Below, piece by piece: positions 23,197 through 34,176 of a DNA stretch of 64,000 bases. A program made the position numbers and the translations under genes. Numbering within the stretch: position 1 is the first letter of the stretch; every line of letters starts with the position of its first letter. The notes under the pieces are model-generated. The model did not search any database. It was not told the DNA's origin and saw nothing but the letters and a program-made list of their open reading frames with translations. The stretch lies in the NCBI GenBank assembly GCA_951640165.1, contig OX621261.1, positions 2,170,001 to 2,234,000 of the forward strand, in the 5' to 3' direction. The stretch comes from Pseudoips prasinana. Its lineage: Eukaryota > Arthropoda > Insecta > Lepidoptera > Nolidae.

Positions 23197-23600
23197 GGGC
23201 CGGTTTGCGCGGTTGGTAGATTGCCTTTCAAGTCGCTGATCGTGGGTTCGATTCAAAAATGACTTAATCTATCGTTAAATTGGCTTCCATGAGCACATGT
23301 GACGTCATAAATGGTCCGGAATCGATTTTTTTTTGTTGATGCCAATTTAACGATTGATTAAGTCATTTTGAACCTTTATTTATTTGAACGCCGATGACTA
23401 TCCCGATGTTTGGCGACTTAGCCGGTAGCCCGCCTGGACAGATATTTGTGTGCATGGACATGTCTGTTTGTCCTGAGTCTGGGTGTAATTATCTATATAA
23501 GTATGTATTTACAAACGAAAAGTAGTAATTATGTTGTTTATCAGTTATCTGGTTTCCATAGTAATAGCTCTGCTTAGTTTGGAATCAACAATAATAATAT
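23197..23600 (+). repeat. SINE-A with partial MITE inside
   Basis: Head 23197-23245, a MITE relative of 237-797 at ~23250-23430 (arms AATGACTTAATC and inverse), then the SINE-A body to 23600. Confidence 0.7.
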
Positions 23601-23604
23601 CCTG

Positions 23605-23850
23605 GGACATTATTAACACACGCCCATCTGATCCCAAACTAAGCAGAGCTTGTAATATGGAAAACAGATAACTGATATGATATGTATACTACTTTTCTTT
23701 TGTAAATACATACTTACATACAGATAATTACACCCAGACTCAGGATAGATAGACATGTTCATGCACACAAATTTCTGTCCTGGGTGGGAATCGAACCCAC
23801 AACCTCCGGTGTGAAAAGGAAGCATTTGCCAACCACGCCAATAGGCCCGT
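23605..23850 (-). repeat. SINE-A, inverted neighbour
   Basis: Full SINE-A in the opposite orientation, tail-to-tail with the previous copy. B box GGGTTCGATTCCCACCC on the minus strand. Confidence 0.8.
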
Positions 23851-24004
23851 CAGGTGGCCATGTGTGAATAATGTCCCAGTATATTATTATTATTCCACTT
23901 TATTTTTTTATTTTCTTGTTTTGTACATATTTACACTATAAAATTTATACATAATGAAATGATATAATGAAATTTATTCAAATAAAAATATTATATTTAT
24001 AATT

Positions 24005-24360
24005 ATTATGTAAGAGAGCGTTGTTGTGTGAAAGAAGATGTAGTCACAAATATAGAAAAGGGTATGCTGAGATGGTTTGGGCATTTAGAAAGGATTAATG
24101 AAAGAAGATTGACAAAAGAAGTATACCTGGCCTGTGAGAATGGGACAACCGGTAGGGGAAAACCTCGCAGAACATTCTCTGACCAAATTGGAAACGATCT
24201 CAAGAGAGGTCAGGTCAGAAGTACCCTGAACCGGCGAGCATGTATGAAGAATATAATGACAGTAAACCAGGCAAAAGAGGTGTTTAAATATCGTAACAAA
24301 TGAAATCCGTTGTCTCTGCCTACCTCTCTGGGAAACAGGAGTGAGTCTATGTATGGATGT
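24005..24360 (+). pseudogene. RTE-like LINE 3' end
   Basis: Open frame ([29 protein letters not shown]) ending at a stop at 24301-24303, then a GTATGT tail. Close relative of 6380-6765. Confidence 0.65.
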
Positions 24361-24372
24361 ACATATGTAATA

Positions 24373-24692
24373 CTAGCTGTGTCCCGCGGTTTTACCCGCG
24401 TTAAACTTTATACATTATCACAGTTCCTCCCCCGTAAGTGATAGCGTGATAATATGTAGCCTATGTGTTGACCCTACCTCTTAGTAATATTCATGCAAAA
24501 TTTGAAGTAAATCCGTGCAGTACCTTTGAGTTTAGCCCGGACATACATACAGACAAACAGATAAACAGACAAAAATTCTAAAAACTATATTTTTGGCTTC
24601 GATATCGATTGCAGATCACGCCTCATGTACCCTTTTTTAAAAATATTCAATGTACAGTTTTGTCTTTCCTACGATTTTATTATATGTATAGA
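24373..24692 (-). mobile_element. Helitron family 2, full-length
   Basis: CTAG at 24373-24376 and TC (as GA) at 24691-24692, with a clean hairpin. Confidence 0.85.
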
Positions 24693-24712
24693 TTCTCTGG
24701 GAATATGATCAT

Positions 24713-24980
24713 GTTATAATCTATCTTGGGGCGTAATCTACAATCGATATTGAAGCCAAAAATATAGTTTTTAGAATTTTTGTCTGTATGTCTGTTTGTC
24801 TGTATGTATGTCCGGGCTAAACTCAAAAAGTACTGCATGGATTTACTTTAGATTTTGCATGAATATTACTAAGAGGTCGGGTTAACATATAGGCTACATA
24901 TTAACACGCTATCACCTTCGGGGGAGGAGCTGTGATAATTTATAAAGTTTAACGCGGGTATAACCACGGGGCACAGCTAA
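24713..24980 (+). mobile_element. Helitron family 2, 5'-deleted
   Basis: Starts inside the family body (CTTGGGGCGTAATC) and ends CTAA at 24977-24980, an allowed CTRR. Faces the previous Helitron tail-outward. Confidence 0.7.
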
Positions 24981-25004
24981 TACACTCCTAAAGCGTGTAG
25001 TGCA

Positions 25005-25215
25005 ATACTATCCTCCTGTTACAAATGGCTGACGGCAAAGAATATCAGAACCCCATCTCATCCCGTGGGGGGTGTGTCCTGAGGGAATATCTAGCAGGAA
25101 ACAGGCAGCAGCGTCTCTCCGTGCATTATGAACAACATACTGCGACCGCCAACCAGCCTGCCAAGCGTCGCAATTACGGCACATCCCTTCAAACGATGGA
25201 CACAACTCTATAGAG
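25005..25215. repeat. Rep-C fragment
   Basis: CCCCATCTCATCCCGTGGGG followed by GCCTGCCAAGCGT matches 55655-55905 and, inverted, 51899-52187. The family is often next to CATCAT repeats and GTCCACTGCTGGAC. Confidence 0.6.
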
Positions 25216-25232
25216 GAAATATTGTGTCGAAA

Positions 25233-25440
25233 TGACTGCACGTCTGGCGCAGCAGCTAAGACAGTCGCCTCGCTGCTTCATGTCACGGGTTCGAGTTACA
25301 CGTTGGACAACTATTTGTGTGACCCACAAATAGTTGGTCTGAGCCTTGGTGTAATTTTAGTTCGTCTATTTTATGTTTGTTAAGTACACCGCGACCCAGG
25401 TATTAGATTTCCTGGAGCGGGCGTTTAAAAAAAAATATTG
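25233..25440 (+). repeat. SINE-D copy
   Basis: tRNA-like head TCTGGCGCAGCAGCTAAGAC with B box GGGTTCGAGTTAC, tail poly-A at 25430. Inverted relative at 35703-35895. Confidence 0.7.
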
Positions 25441-25507
25441 CTACGTTTAATATTATTACTATTTTAATATTACTTATATTTAATATTCTATTTTATTATA
25501 TTCTATA

Positions 25508-25838
25508 CTAGCTGTGCCCCGCGGTATTACCCGTGTTTTTTAAGAAAGTCAAAACTGTACATTGAATATTTTTTTAAACGATACTTGGGGCGTGATCAAC
25601 AATCAATATCGAAGCCAACAATATAGTTTTTAGAATTTTTGTCTGTTTGTCTGTTCTTCTGTATGTATGTCCGGGCTAAACTCAAAAGGTACTGCATGGA
25701 TTTACTTCAAATATTGCATGAATATTACTAAGAGGTCGGGTCAACATATAGGCTACATATTATCACACTATCACCTACGGGGGAGGAGCTGTGATAAGAT
25801 ATAAAATTTAACGCAGTAAAACCGCGGGACACTGCTAT
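25508..25838. mobile_element. Rearranged Helitron family 2
   Basis: A short antisense 3' end (25508-25540) is fused to a sense body (25545-25838). Both ends carry the Helitron hairpin. Confidence 0.6.
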
Positions 25839-25847
25839 AGATAAAAA

Positions 25848-26186
25848 AAACTTGTGTGTACTTATGTACACGCGTTAGAAGTTATACTTCTTAATATACA
25901 ACTTGAACATAGTTATCAATTTTCATACCACCTAGAACTAACGTCATGCTGTTATTTTTACGATGCGCGCGCATCGTAAAAATTCACTCTCATACCACCT
26001 AGAACTAACTTCATGCTGTTATTCACTCTCATACCACCTAGAACTAACTTCATGCTGTTATTCACTCTCATACCACCTAGAACTAACTTCATGCTGTTAA
26101 ATTTTTTGGTGTCGGTGTGCGCGCGCATCGTAAAAATTCACTCTCATCATTTTTCTCCATCGCGCCAAAAGAAGTATAACTTCAAT
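25848..26186 (+). mobile_element. M1 MITE
   Basis: Leader, TIRs and five tandem units. Two units are shortened by loss of the GC palindrome. Confidence 0.8.
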
Positions 26187-26437
26187 AAAATAAGTGTAAA
26201 CAAACAAACATAAAAGGGATAAAATTTTAATCGCTTCCGCTTATGGTTAGTACCAAACTTAACCCGCCATGACAAAGACAATTTGAGTTACAAACATTTT
26301 GTGGTCTGCCTGTCCCTTTGTCGTTAATAAGGGAGGATCGATAAAGGGTTAAACGCGATGGCCGACTGAGAGATGGTTTTTATGGAGAATACGATATTTT
26401 TTTAAGTAAAATGTGTGAATATTCAAATAAATAAATA

Positions 26438-26812
26438 AAATACATACATACATACAGAGAGGTAGGCAGAGACAACGGATTTCCATTTGTCACGATCTTT
26501 GCACACGTCTTTTGCCTCGATTACTGTCATTATATTCTTCATACATGCTCGCCGGTTTAGGGTACTTCTGACCTGCCCTTTCTTGAGAACGTCTCTGATT
26601 TGGTCAGAGAATGTTCGACGAGGTCTTCCCCTTCCAGTTGTTCCATTCACACAGGCCAAGTATACTTCTTTGGTCAATCTTCTTTCATTCATCCTTTCTA
26701 AATGGCCAAACCATCTCAGCATGCCTTTTTCAATCTTTGTAACTACACCCTCTTTCACACCACAACGGTCTCTTACATCAGTATTTCGAATTCTGTCTCT
26801 CAAAGTCACACC
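26438..26812 (-). pseudogene. RTE-like LINE 3' end
   Basis: Minus frame with [20 protein letters not shown] and GRGRPRRTF. The stop lies at 26423-26425, past the GTAGGCA motif. A TACA-repeat tail is at 26438-26455. Confidence 0.65.
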
Positions 26813-26814
26813 AT

Positions 26815-27195
26815 AAATAAAAAAGGATTTAATTCACGTAGACTTTAAAAAAGCCCTTGTAAATAGTCAGAACATGTTTGTAGTAATATAGTTAAGTATA
26901 TATAATAATTTCTACTTACATATAGATATTTAGATTTGTTGATTTTTAAGATTGTTAAAACATTTATAAAATTTATTTCATAATAGTAATTATATTTATC
27001 TAGCTTGTATTAAGTTATTGTCAAGAAGATTATGTTGAGGTTTGATTATCGAAATTTATAGTTTAACCTATATTTTACCACATATTGTCTGAATGGTTCT
27101 GTCTATATTAAAGTGCGAATTCAATATTATTATTATGACGGACCTTGTGTTTATAACTACGGTCGCGCTATAATGATACCACTGGATCCAATGCG
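26815..27195 (-). repeat. Rep-B copy
   Basis: Full body in antisense, from the ATTTT-type tail at 26815 to CACTGGATCCAATGCGC near 27185. Confidence 0.7.
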
Positions 27196-27294
27196 CTCCA
27201 AATTTTTAAAATGGACGTTACAATTTTAAATAAGATTTAAAATAGACACGTCCATTTAAAAAATCTGGATACCTATTGTTTTTACTGATATTGA

Positions 27295-27536
27295 CAGTCC
27301 AGTTGGCGTGGTTGGCAAATGCTTGCATTTCACGGCGGAGGTCGTGGGTTTGATTCCCACCCAGGACAGATATTTGTGTGAATGAACATGTCTGTTTGTC
27401 CTGAGTCTGGGTGTATCTATCTATATAAGTATGTATTTACAAAAGAAAAGTAGTATATCTAGTATATAAGTTATCTGGTTTCCATGGTACAAGTTCAGAT
27501 TTGGGATCAGATGGCCGTGTGTATATAATGTCCCAG
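27295..27536 (+). repeat. SINE-A copy
   Basis: B box GGGTTTGATTCCCACCC, complete body to GTCCCAG, where Rep-B begins. Confidence 0.8.
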
Positions 27537-27771
27537 AAATTTTATTCACGTAGACTTTAAAAAAGCGCTTGTAAATAGTCAAAACATGTTTGTAGTAATA
27601 TAGTTAACTTTTTTTTCTTCGAGGGTACTTGTAAAGTGCACATTGCTGTTAATTAGCTCTATATTTAAAAATAGTTTTAAATAAGAATAACTCATAATTT
27701 TACACATTTAATGATATAAATTGAAAGTTAATACAGTTTACCAACCGGAATAGCATTATCTCCAGTACACA

Positions 27772-28518
27772 ATGGAATCTATTAAACAGTCCATGAGTGA
27801 AATGAGGGAGGAGTTCACAAGGCTAAACACACGTATGGGTGCCATTGCTGCTGAATTACAGAAGTCCCCAAGCATCAGTGGATCTGCAAGCACTTCAGGA
27901 ATGGCCACAGAATTCCAAACTTTCCGGAACAATGTTGTTGACATCATGAACAATCTACAGCGGCAGGTTGATCTACTTGCTCAGGATGCTGATCGCCTTG
28001 AGATGCGTGGTCGCCGGAAGATACTCTTGCTACATGGTGTCACAGAAAATCCCAAGGAAAACATTGAAGAAGTTGTTGCAGGTATTGTTCAGGACCAATT
28101 ACTTATGCCATCATTCTCAACTGGGGACATCAAAAGGTGTCACAGGATGGGGAGTTCATCGACTAAGAAGTCTCGCCCAATACTATTTAAGCTGCATGAT
28201 AGAACACTTCGCGATAAGATCTGGTTTGGAAAGGCAAAGCTCAAAGGTTCCGGTATCACATTATCTGAGTTTCTGACGAAGATGCGGCACGATCTTTTCA
28301 TGAAGGTACGTGATAGATATGGAGTAAATCGCTCGTTTACTAAGCAGGGTGAAATCTTCTATGTCTCGGAAACGAATGGGGCGCGTAAGAAAATAACATG
28401 TCTCGCCGACTTGAATTGCATTTCTTTGGATAATACTCTGTCGCAAGAAACTGCCAAGCCGGTCGCATGCACCAAAACAACCAAGCCCAAACGTACTGCT
28501 GCGTCAAGTAAAAAATGA
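27772..28518 (+). CDS. LINE ORF1 protein (coiled coil plus RRM-like)
   Basis: RNA-binding chaperone of the retrotransposon RNP, 248 residues, ATG start. Residues 1-30 and 45-85 look helical and coiled-coil-like, with heptad leucines and valines. From ~80 comes an RRM-like core (RKILLLHGVTEN ... IKRCHRMG ... RPILFKLHD), then a C-terminal domain (LRDKIWFGKAKLKGSGI) as in L1-type ORF1p. It ends in a lysine-rich tail (TKPKRTAASSKK). The frame is intact. Role is inferred from family architecture. Confidence 0.8.
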   Translation: MESIKQSMSEMREEFTRLNTRMGAIAAELQKSPSISGSASTSGMATEFQTFRNNVVDIMNNLQRQVDLLAQDADRLEMRGRRKILLLHGVTENPKENIEEVVAGIVQDQLLMPSFSTGDIKRCHRMGSSSTKKSRPILFKLHDRTLRDKIWFGKAKLKGSGITLSEFLTKMRHDLFMKVRDRYGVNRSFTKQGEIFYVSETNGARKKITCLADLNCISLDNTLSQETAKPVACTKTTKPKRTAASSKK

Positions 28519-29191
28519 GATGTTTTCTATTGTAGCTTTATTCAGTCAAAGTTATGTTGTTTTTTAGTTAATCATTCCAGTTACGTACAAGCTATACGTA
28601 TGTCACGTTTATAGTTACTTCGAAACTCAAACACCCACATTGTGAGTATTATGAATAATCAAAATAGTGCATTTAAACAGGGTAATCATCACAAATTAAA
28701 AATAATATCCGAGTTACAAATCACCTACTACTTGTAATTGTTTGTCTACTTTTAATGTCAGGCAAAGAGTATGTAAGCATACTGCAGCCACGTTTAGTTC
28801 CTCTCAACTTTTTCGGTCTTTTTAGTCCTTATAGTCAATCGTCATAATTTCGACATTTTAGTCCAAATTTAATTTTAATTTAATTTGTTAATGAACCATA
28901 CTATTTTAACTAAATAGCATTTTAGTACCTTTTTATCAAAACTTCATATAATACAGACAGCGTTACTCATGACACACTATTTTGATTACTTATCTTTTCA
29001 TTTATATTGCTTGTACTTAGCTGCACTGCTTATATGTATATAGTATTCTTAACATTGTAAATGCGATACCTTACAATGCAGCCGGTGGGTGGACTGTGTG
29101 ACTTTAGTATAAATTGTTTTATTGTAAATATTTTGACATATAGGTATATATATTTATTTTATTTTATATAGATATTTAATAATATAATAAT
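28519..29191 (+). other. Inter-ORF spacer of the LINE
   Basis: 673 bp AT-rich, with no open frame and no obvious ORF2 start signal apart from the ATG at 29192. Unusually long for a two-ORF LINE. Confidence 0.6.
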
Positions 29192-32062
29192 ATGTCAGAC
29201 TGTAGTGATAAAGATAGTTTTTACTCAGCCAGTAGTAATGATGATAGCTTTTCGAGTATACCCTCACTAACGGACACTTTGACACAGAAATTTTTCGATG
29301 TTCCCCGTAATTTCAATGTAGTCCACATAAATGCCCAAAGCATTCCGGCTCACTTCCCCGATATGCTGGCCACCTTCGACTGTAAAAATATCCATGCTAT
29401 CCTTGTCTCAGAATCTTGGTTGAAACCTTGTCTCCCTTCATTAGCTTACTCACTTCCAGGATTTGAGCTCATTCGTAATGATCGTGTGAAAGGAAACGGT
29501 GGAGGCGTGGCAATCTATCTGCGTTCCAATATTTCCTTCTCTTTAGTCGACGTCTCCGAGCAACCACCACCTGCAAATGGCGGTGAGCACCTTTTCCTGG
29601 AAGTGCATCTTCACCATACTAAGCTTTTGCTTGGAGTCTATTACTGTCCTTCTCTCCGTATTAACTATTTCTCTTCATTAGAAAACCTTCTTGAAAAACT
29701 TTTACCTTCTTACAGTCACACAATTATCATGGGCGACTTTAATACCTGTCTACTCAAAAATGATTTCCGCTCCTCATCGTTAACTGCAATTTCCGATTCT
29801 CTCAACTTATCAATCCTACCCCTTAATGCTACCCATCATTTTCCTAATTCTACTCCATCGCTTCTTGATCTCATCTTTGTTTCTTCTCCTCAACACATCC
29901 ATAAGCACGGACAGTGCTCTGCTGACGCCTTTTCCTATCACGACCTTATATTCTTGTCCTATAAAGTTCGCCCACCGAAAGCGAAGCCTAAAATCATCCT
30001 GCAACGTAATTTTGGTGGCATCGATCTGGAGAATCTCCGGGAGGATGCTGGCAGCATCGATTGGACACCTGTGTATACTGCCACATCAGTCGACGCTATG
30101 GTCACAGTATTTAACAACGAGCTCCTACAGTTGTACGACAAGCATGCTCCAATACGGCCTATTAAATTAAAACACCTACCTGCTCCTTGGCTATCTGACG
30201 AAATTAAAGCTCTCCAAAACAAAAAAATCGCGGCAAAATCAAAATACAAAGGTCGGCCAACGGATTTGAACCGTGACAACTATGTCTTTTTACGAAATCA
30301 CTGCAACAAGGTGTGTAGGAATGCACAACGCCAGCACATTCACAACTCTGTACAAAATGGTGATCCCGCTAAAGTATGGAAATTTCTAAACTCAATGGGG
30401 ATTGGAAAGTCTCGGCAAAATGCAATTCCTAAAGACTTAGATGTCAATTTACTCAATAAACATTTTACTGCGTCGTCCAATTTTGATAGGGCACTTAAAA
30501 TTAATACATTAAATTATCTTTCATCGCTACCTATCCCCAAATACTCTCAGTTTATCTTTAATCAATTGTCGGCTTGTGATGTTAGGAAGAGTATACTGTC
30601 AATAACATCCAATGCCGTAGGAACTGACAGTATCAGTCGTAATATGATCATTCCCATCCTTGATGAAATCCTTCCTGTCGTATGCCATATCCTTAATTTT
30701 TCCCTATCCCATGGGGCCTTTCCATCAGCATGGAAAGATGGCCAAATAACCCCGTTACCAAAAAAATCCAATCCAAGTTCCTTTTCCGAGTACCGTCCTA
30801 TCTCCATACTGCCATTCCTCTCCAAAGTCCTAGAACGCCTTATTCATAACCAATTGAACTCCTTTTTATGCAAAAATAATCTCCTGAATCCTGTCCAATC
30901 CGGCTTCCGTCCTGGTCATAGTACCACGACCGCTTTGATTCATATTACGGAGGATATTAGGTCAGGCATGGAGGAAGGTGATCTGACGGTGTTAGCATTA
31001 CTCGATTTCAGTAATGCATTTAACACCGTCGATCACGATATTTTGATAGGTATACTCTGCTCTACTAACATATCTCCAACGGCAATTGACTGGTTTCGTA
31101 ATTACCTGTCTGGCCGCCGGCAACGTATACGTATTGATGACTGCTACTCTTCGTGGTGCAATACAGATGTTGGTGTGCCTCAGGGTGGCGTTCTATCTCC
31201 GTTACTTTTTGCAATTTTCATAAATTCCATATCCAATCAACTTATTTCATCCTACCACCTTTACGCAGATGATCTTCAAATTTATTCAAAAGCACCACTT
31301 GTAGAGCTTCACGAAGCCATTGATAATATTAATACCGATTTATGTCAAATAAGTAGCTGGGCTAGGTCTTATGGACTGCAAATCAACACATCTAAAACGC
31401 AAGTCATTGTTGTTGGTAGCTCCAGAAAGATTTCTATGGTAGACTGGTCGCTTGTACCACAGGTGCGCTTTAATGGTTCAGTCATACCGCTCTCGAAGAC
31501 GGTAAAAAACCTTGGTATACATATCGATACCACGTTATCCTGGGGCCCACAGGTTAAAGAAGTTAGTCGAAAAATGTTTGCTTCCGCTGGGTCACTTAGA
31601 CGACTTCGTAATTTTTTGCCGACCACCACCAAGATTGCGCTAGCCCATTCCCTTCTCCTACCGATTTTAGACTACGCTGATGCCAGCTATCTCGATATCA
31701 CGGAGGACCAATTAAACAAACTTGAGAGGCTCCAAAATTTCTGTATTCGATTCATATTTGGTTTGCGTAAATATGATCATGTTTCCGAATTTCGTGCAAA
31801 AGTATATAGTATACTGTTCAACCCAGCTACTCCGACTTACTTAAAAGAACGTTTTGAGTTCCTCCACGAGACACATTCGAGGTTGCTGAGATCATCGAAA
31901 AATTTACGAATCAAGATACCAATGCACTCCACAAAATTTTTAGATCATTCCTTTTCCGTACAAGCTGCCCGATTGTGGAATGCTTTGCCAGAGACAGTGA
32001 GAGGTGCTCAGTCACTGGACATTTTTAAGAAAATGGTGAAGAGTTATTATCTTTCTCTTTAA
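29192..32062 (+). CDS. LINE ORF2: endonuclease-reverse transcriptase
   Basis: 956 residues from ATG to TAA with no stop. The AP-type endonuclease occupies ~40-270: VVHINAQSI, SESWLKP, GNGGGVAIYLR, MGDFNTCL near 179, and SYHDLIFLSY. Reverse transcriptase occupies ~510-770: YRPISILPFLSK, QSGFRPGHSTTTAL, LLDFSNAFNTVDHD, GVPQGGVLSPLLF near 661, and catalytic YADDLQIY near 690. The C-terminal region follows (LDYADASYLD, RLWNALPETV). Compared with the related copy at 10.8-12.2 kb, it lacks about 17 residues after VSEFRAK (near 869), where the other has [13 protein letters not shown]. This in-frame deletion may make it inactive despite the open frame. Confidence 0.9.
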   Translation: MSDCSDKDSFYSASSNDDSFSSIPSLTDTLTQKFFDVPRNFNVVHINAQSIPAHFPDMLATFDCKNIHAILVSESWLKPCLPSLAYSLPGFELIRNDRVKGNGGGVAIYLRSNISFSLVDVSEQPPPANGGEHLFLEVHLHHTKLLLGVYYCPSLRINYFSSLENLLEKLLPSYSHTIIMGDFNTCLLKNDFRSSSLTAISDSLNLSILPLNATHHFPNSTPSLLDLIFVSSPQHIHKHGQCSADAFSYHDLIFLSYKVRPPKAKPKIILQRNFGGIDLENLREDAGSIDWTPVYTATSVDAMVTVFNNELLQLYDKHAPIRPIKLKHLPAPWLSDEIKALQNKKIAAKSKYKGRPTDLNRDNYVFLRNHCNKVCRNAQRQHIHNSVQNGDPAKVWKFLNSMGIGKSRQNAIPKDLDVNLLNKHFTASSNFDRALKINTLNYLSSLPIPKYSQFIFNQLSACDVRKSILSITSNAVGTDSISRNMIIPILDEILPVVCHILNFSLSHGAFPSAWKDGQITPLPKKSNPSSFSEYRPISILPFLSKVLERLIHNQLNSFLCKNNLLNPVQSGFRPGHSTTTALIHITEDIRSGMEEGDLTVLALLDFSNAFNTVDHDILIGILCSTNISPTAIDWFRNYLSGRRQRIRIDDCYSSWCNTDVGVPQGGVLSPLLFAIFINSISNQLISSYHLYADDLQIYSKAPLVELHEAIDNINTDLCQISSWARSYGLQINTSKTQVIVVGSSRKISMVDWSLVPQVRFNGSVIPLSKTVKNLGIHIDTTLSWGPQVKEVSRKMFASAGSLRRLRNFLPTTTKIALAHSLLLPILDYADASYLDITEDQLNKLERLQNFCIRFIFGLRKYDHVSEFRAKVYSILFNPATPTYLKERFEFLHETHSRLLRSSKNLRIKIPMHSTKFLDHSFSVQAARLWNALPETVRGAQSLDIFKKMVKSYYLSL

Positions 32063-32351
32063 CGTTAAATTACTGTTTATCTTATTTTCCTATGACCTGC
32101 CTTATATATATATATATATATGTATGTATTTATGTATTGTTAAAAGTACCCATGGTACCAAAAAAAAAAAAAAAAAAAAAAAAATCCTTTCTGCTAATTA
32201 TGCCAACAAATACCCAAATGCCTTTTCTTTACTCCTGGTCCATTCAACGGTTGCCTGGAAGAGATCGCACTTAGCGATAAGGCCGCCATTTGTACAATCT
32301 TAACATGCTCAAAGTTCTTTTATGTATTATTTTTTGGTGTACAATAAAGAG

Positions 32352-32382
<31 letters not shown>

Positions 32383-32765
32383 AGTATACATAATTATTTC
32401 TAGTTACATAGGTATAGATATTTAGATTTGTTGATTTTTAAGATTGTTAAAACATTTATAATATTTATTTCATAATAGTAATGATATTTATCTAGCTTGT
32501 ATTAAGTTATTGTCAAGGAGATTATGTTTAGGTTTGATTATCTAAATTTATAGTTTAATCTATATTTTACTACATATTGTCTGAATGGTTCTGTCTATAT
32601 TAAGGTGCGAATTCAACCTATGACGGACCTTGTGTTTATAACGACGGTCACGCTGTAATGCCATATTCATATATTCAATAACAATTTAGATTGTATTTGA
32701 ACATTTACAAAATAAATTAATTAATTAACATAACATAACATAACATACATAACAAGTCATCTATA

Positions 32766-33055
32766 TCTATACAAATAAATAAAATTGGAGTGTCTGTTTG
32801 TAATATTGAAATAACCGGTTTTTACTACATAAATATGAATATATATACGGTACATACACCAAAATAACATTTTTTAAATTTTTGTCTGTCTGTTTGTTCC
32901 GGCTAATCTCTAAAATAGCTGGACCGATTTTGACGGGACTTTTATTGGCAGGTAGCTGATGTAATAAGGAGTAACTTAGGCTACTTTTTTTTAGAAAAAA
33001 CAAAAACATCAAAATAAACTAATTAACACGCGAACGAAGTCGCGGGCACAGCTAG
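32766..33055 (+). mobile_element. Helitron family 3 (290 bp)
   Basis: TCTATACAAATAAATAAAAT start, different body from family 2, hairpin CGCGAACGAAGTCGCG and GGCACAGCTAG end, between A and T. Confidence 0.85.
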
Positions 33056-33159
33056 TTACACATAAAAAGAATTATTAAATTTTTAAAATGGATGTTACTA
33101 TTTTATATTCTTAACGCAGAAATGCAATACTGATCTACCTATTGCTTTTATTGATATTG

Positions 33160-33238
33160 ACAGGCCAATTGGCGTGTTTGGCAAATGTTTGCTTTTCACG
33201 GCGGAGGTCGTGGGTTCAATTTTCACCCAGGAGAGATT
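33160..33238 (+). repeat. SINE-A head fragment
   Basis: GGCCAATTGGCGTGTTTGGC to ACCCAGGA. Ends where an inverted SINE-E begins. Confidence 0.65.
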
Positions 33239-33366
33239 TAACTGCTGAGAAATTTTTCTTTTTATAGAAAAGTCTTAAAATCACTTTCAGCCCCACCCGA
33301 GACTTGAACCCAGGACCTCGTTCTCTGCGGGTGAACACGCTACCGCTAGACCAACGAGGCCATCAA
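33239..33366 (-). repeat. SINE-E head fragment
   Basis: Minus-strand tRNA-like head with GGGTTCAAGTCTC and GGTCTAGCGGTAGCGTG. Confidence 0.65.
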
Positions 33367-33715
33367 AACTTGATGGTTTTAAATACCAATTGTCAATATT
33401 TATAATGATCAGAATTTAGCCTTGAGAGGCTACTGTAGAGTTGGAATTTAATACTGCAATATTAATTAGTGTAACGGTAAAATATTCCCCGAAGTGGCGG
33501 ATATGGGTTAATTCTACCGACGCTCTAATAACCTTAACTCCCATGGGTCTGCGGGGGTCGGGTTGACAGACAGACCTGGAATAATATTTTACTTGCTTGC
33601 TTATTCTTTTTTTTGATGTGAAACATCTATAGCGGCACGTAAAATAGATTTCTGGCGTGGCGACGCATACCGTGGTATTTTTTTTTTTTTTTACTTCATT
33701 TCGCAATATGTTCTT
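33367..33715. other. No feature recognised
   Basis: No gene seen. GATGTGAAACATCT at 33616 recurs inverted past the minisatellite (GTTTCACATCTGCC at 34067), so the minisatellite may lie inside an element. Confidence 0.35.
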
Positions 33716-33718
33716 TTC

Positions 33719-34045
33719 GACTTCGACTTCTACTTGGACTTCGACTTGACTTCGACTTTGACTTCGACTGCGACTTATACTTCGACTTCGACTGCGACTT
33801 ATACTTCGACTTCGACTGCGACTTATACTTCGACTTCGACTGCGACTTATACTTCGACTTCGACTTCGACTGCGACTTATACTTCGGCTTCGACTTCGAC
33901 TGCGACTTATACTTATACTTCGACTTCGACTTCGACTTCGACTGCGACTTATACTTCGACTTCGACATCGACTTCGACTGCGACTTATACTTCGACTTCG
34001 ACTTCGACTGCGACTTATACTTCGACTTCGACATCTGCATATTAC
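33719..34045. repeat. CGACTT-derived minisatellite
   Basis: Hexamer CGACTT arranged in ~24 bp higher-order units (TGCGACTTATACTTCGACTT...). Opens frames on both strands (TSTST-rich and KSKYKSQS-rich); these are composition artefacts. Confidence 0.9.
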
Positions 34046-34176
34046 TTTTACAAAATAATGTCAATGTTTCACATCTGCCAGGCGTCCCGTGACGGCTCAC
34101 ATTTTTTTAAGTCAATTATTATATAATCACCCGCATTGTGGTATTTACCCGCAATAGGGTCTTCTCAGTTGGGGCG

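Larger units (their letters stand above)
27608..32380 (+). mobile_element. Near-complete LINE (jockey superfamily, CR1-like group)
   Basis: Two-ORF non-LTR retrotransposon of ~4.77 kb. It has a 5' UTR from 27608, ORF1 at 27772, ORF2 at 29192, and a 3' UTR with an A22 run and an (ACTT)n tail at 32351-32380. ORF1 and ORF2 are separated by 673 bp with no open frame. The exact clade (CR1, Daphne, Crack, Kiri) is not decided. Confidence 0.85.
27537..32655 (-). repeat. Rep-B copy interrupted by a LINE
   Basis: 27537-27607 and 32381-32655 are the two parts of one Rep-B. TTAA is shared at both junctions and may be a short target duplication. Confidence 0.75.

Noticed and set aside
33696..34126. Ser/Lys-rich and Thr/Ser-rich proteins
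   Set aside because: Composition artefacts of the CGACTT minisatellite, present on both strands.
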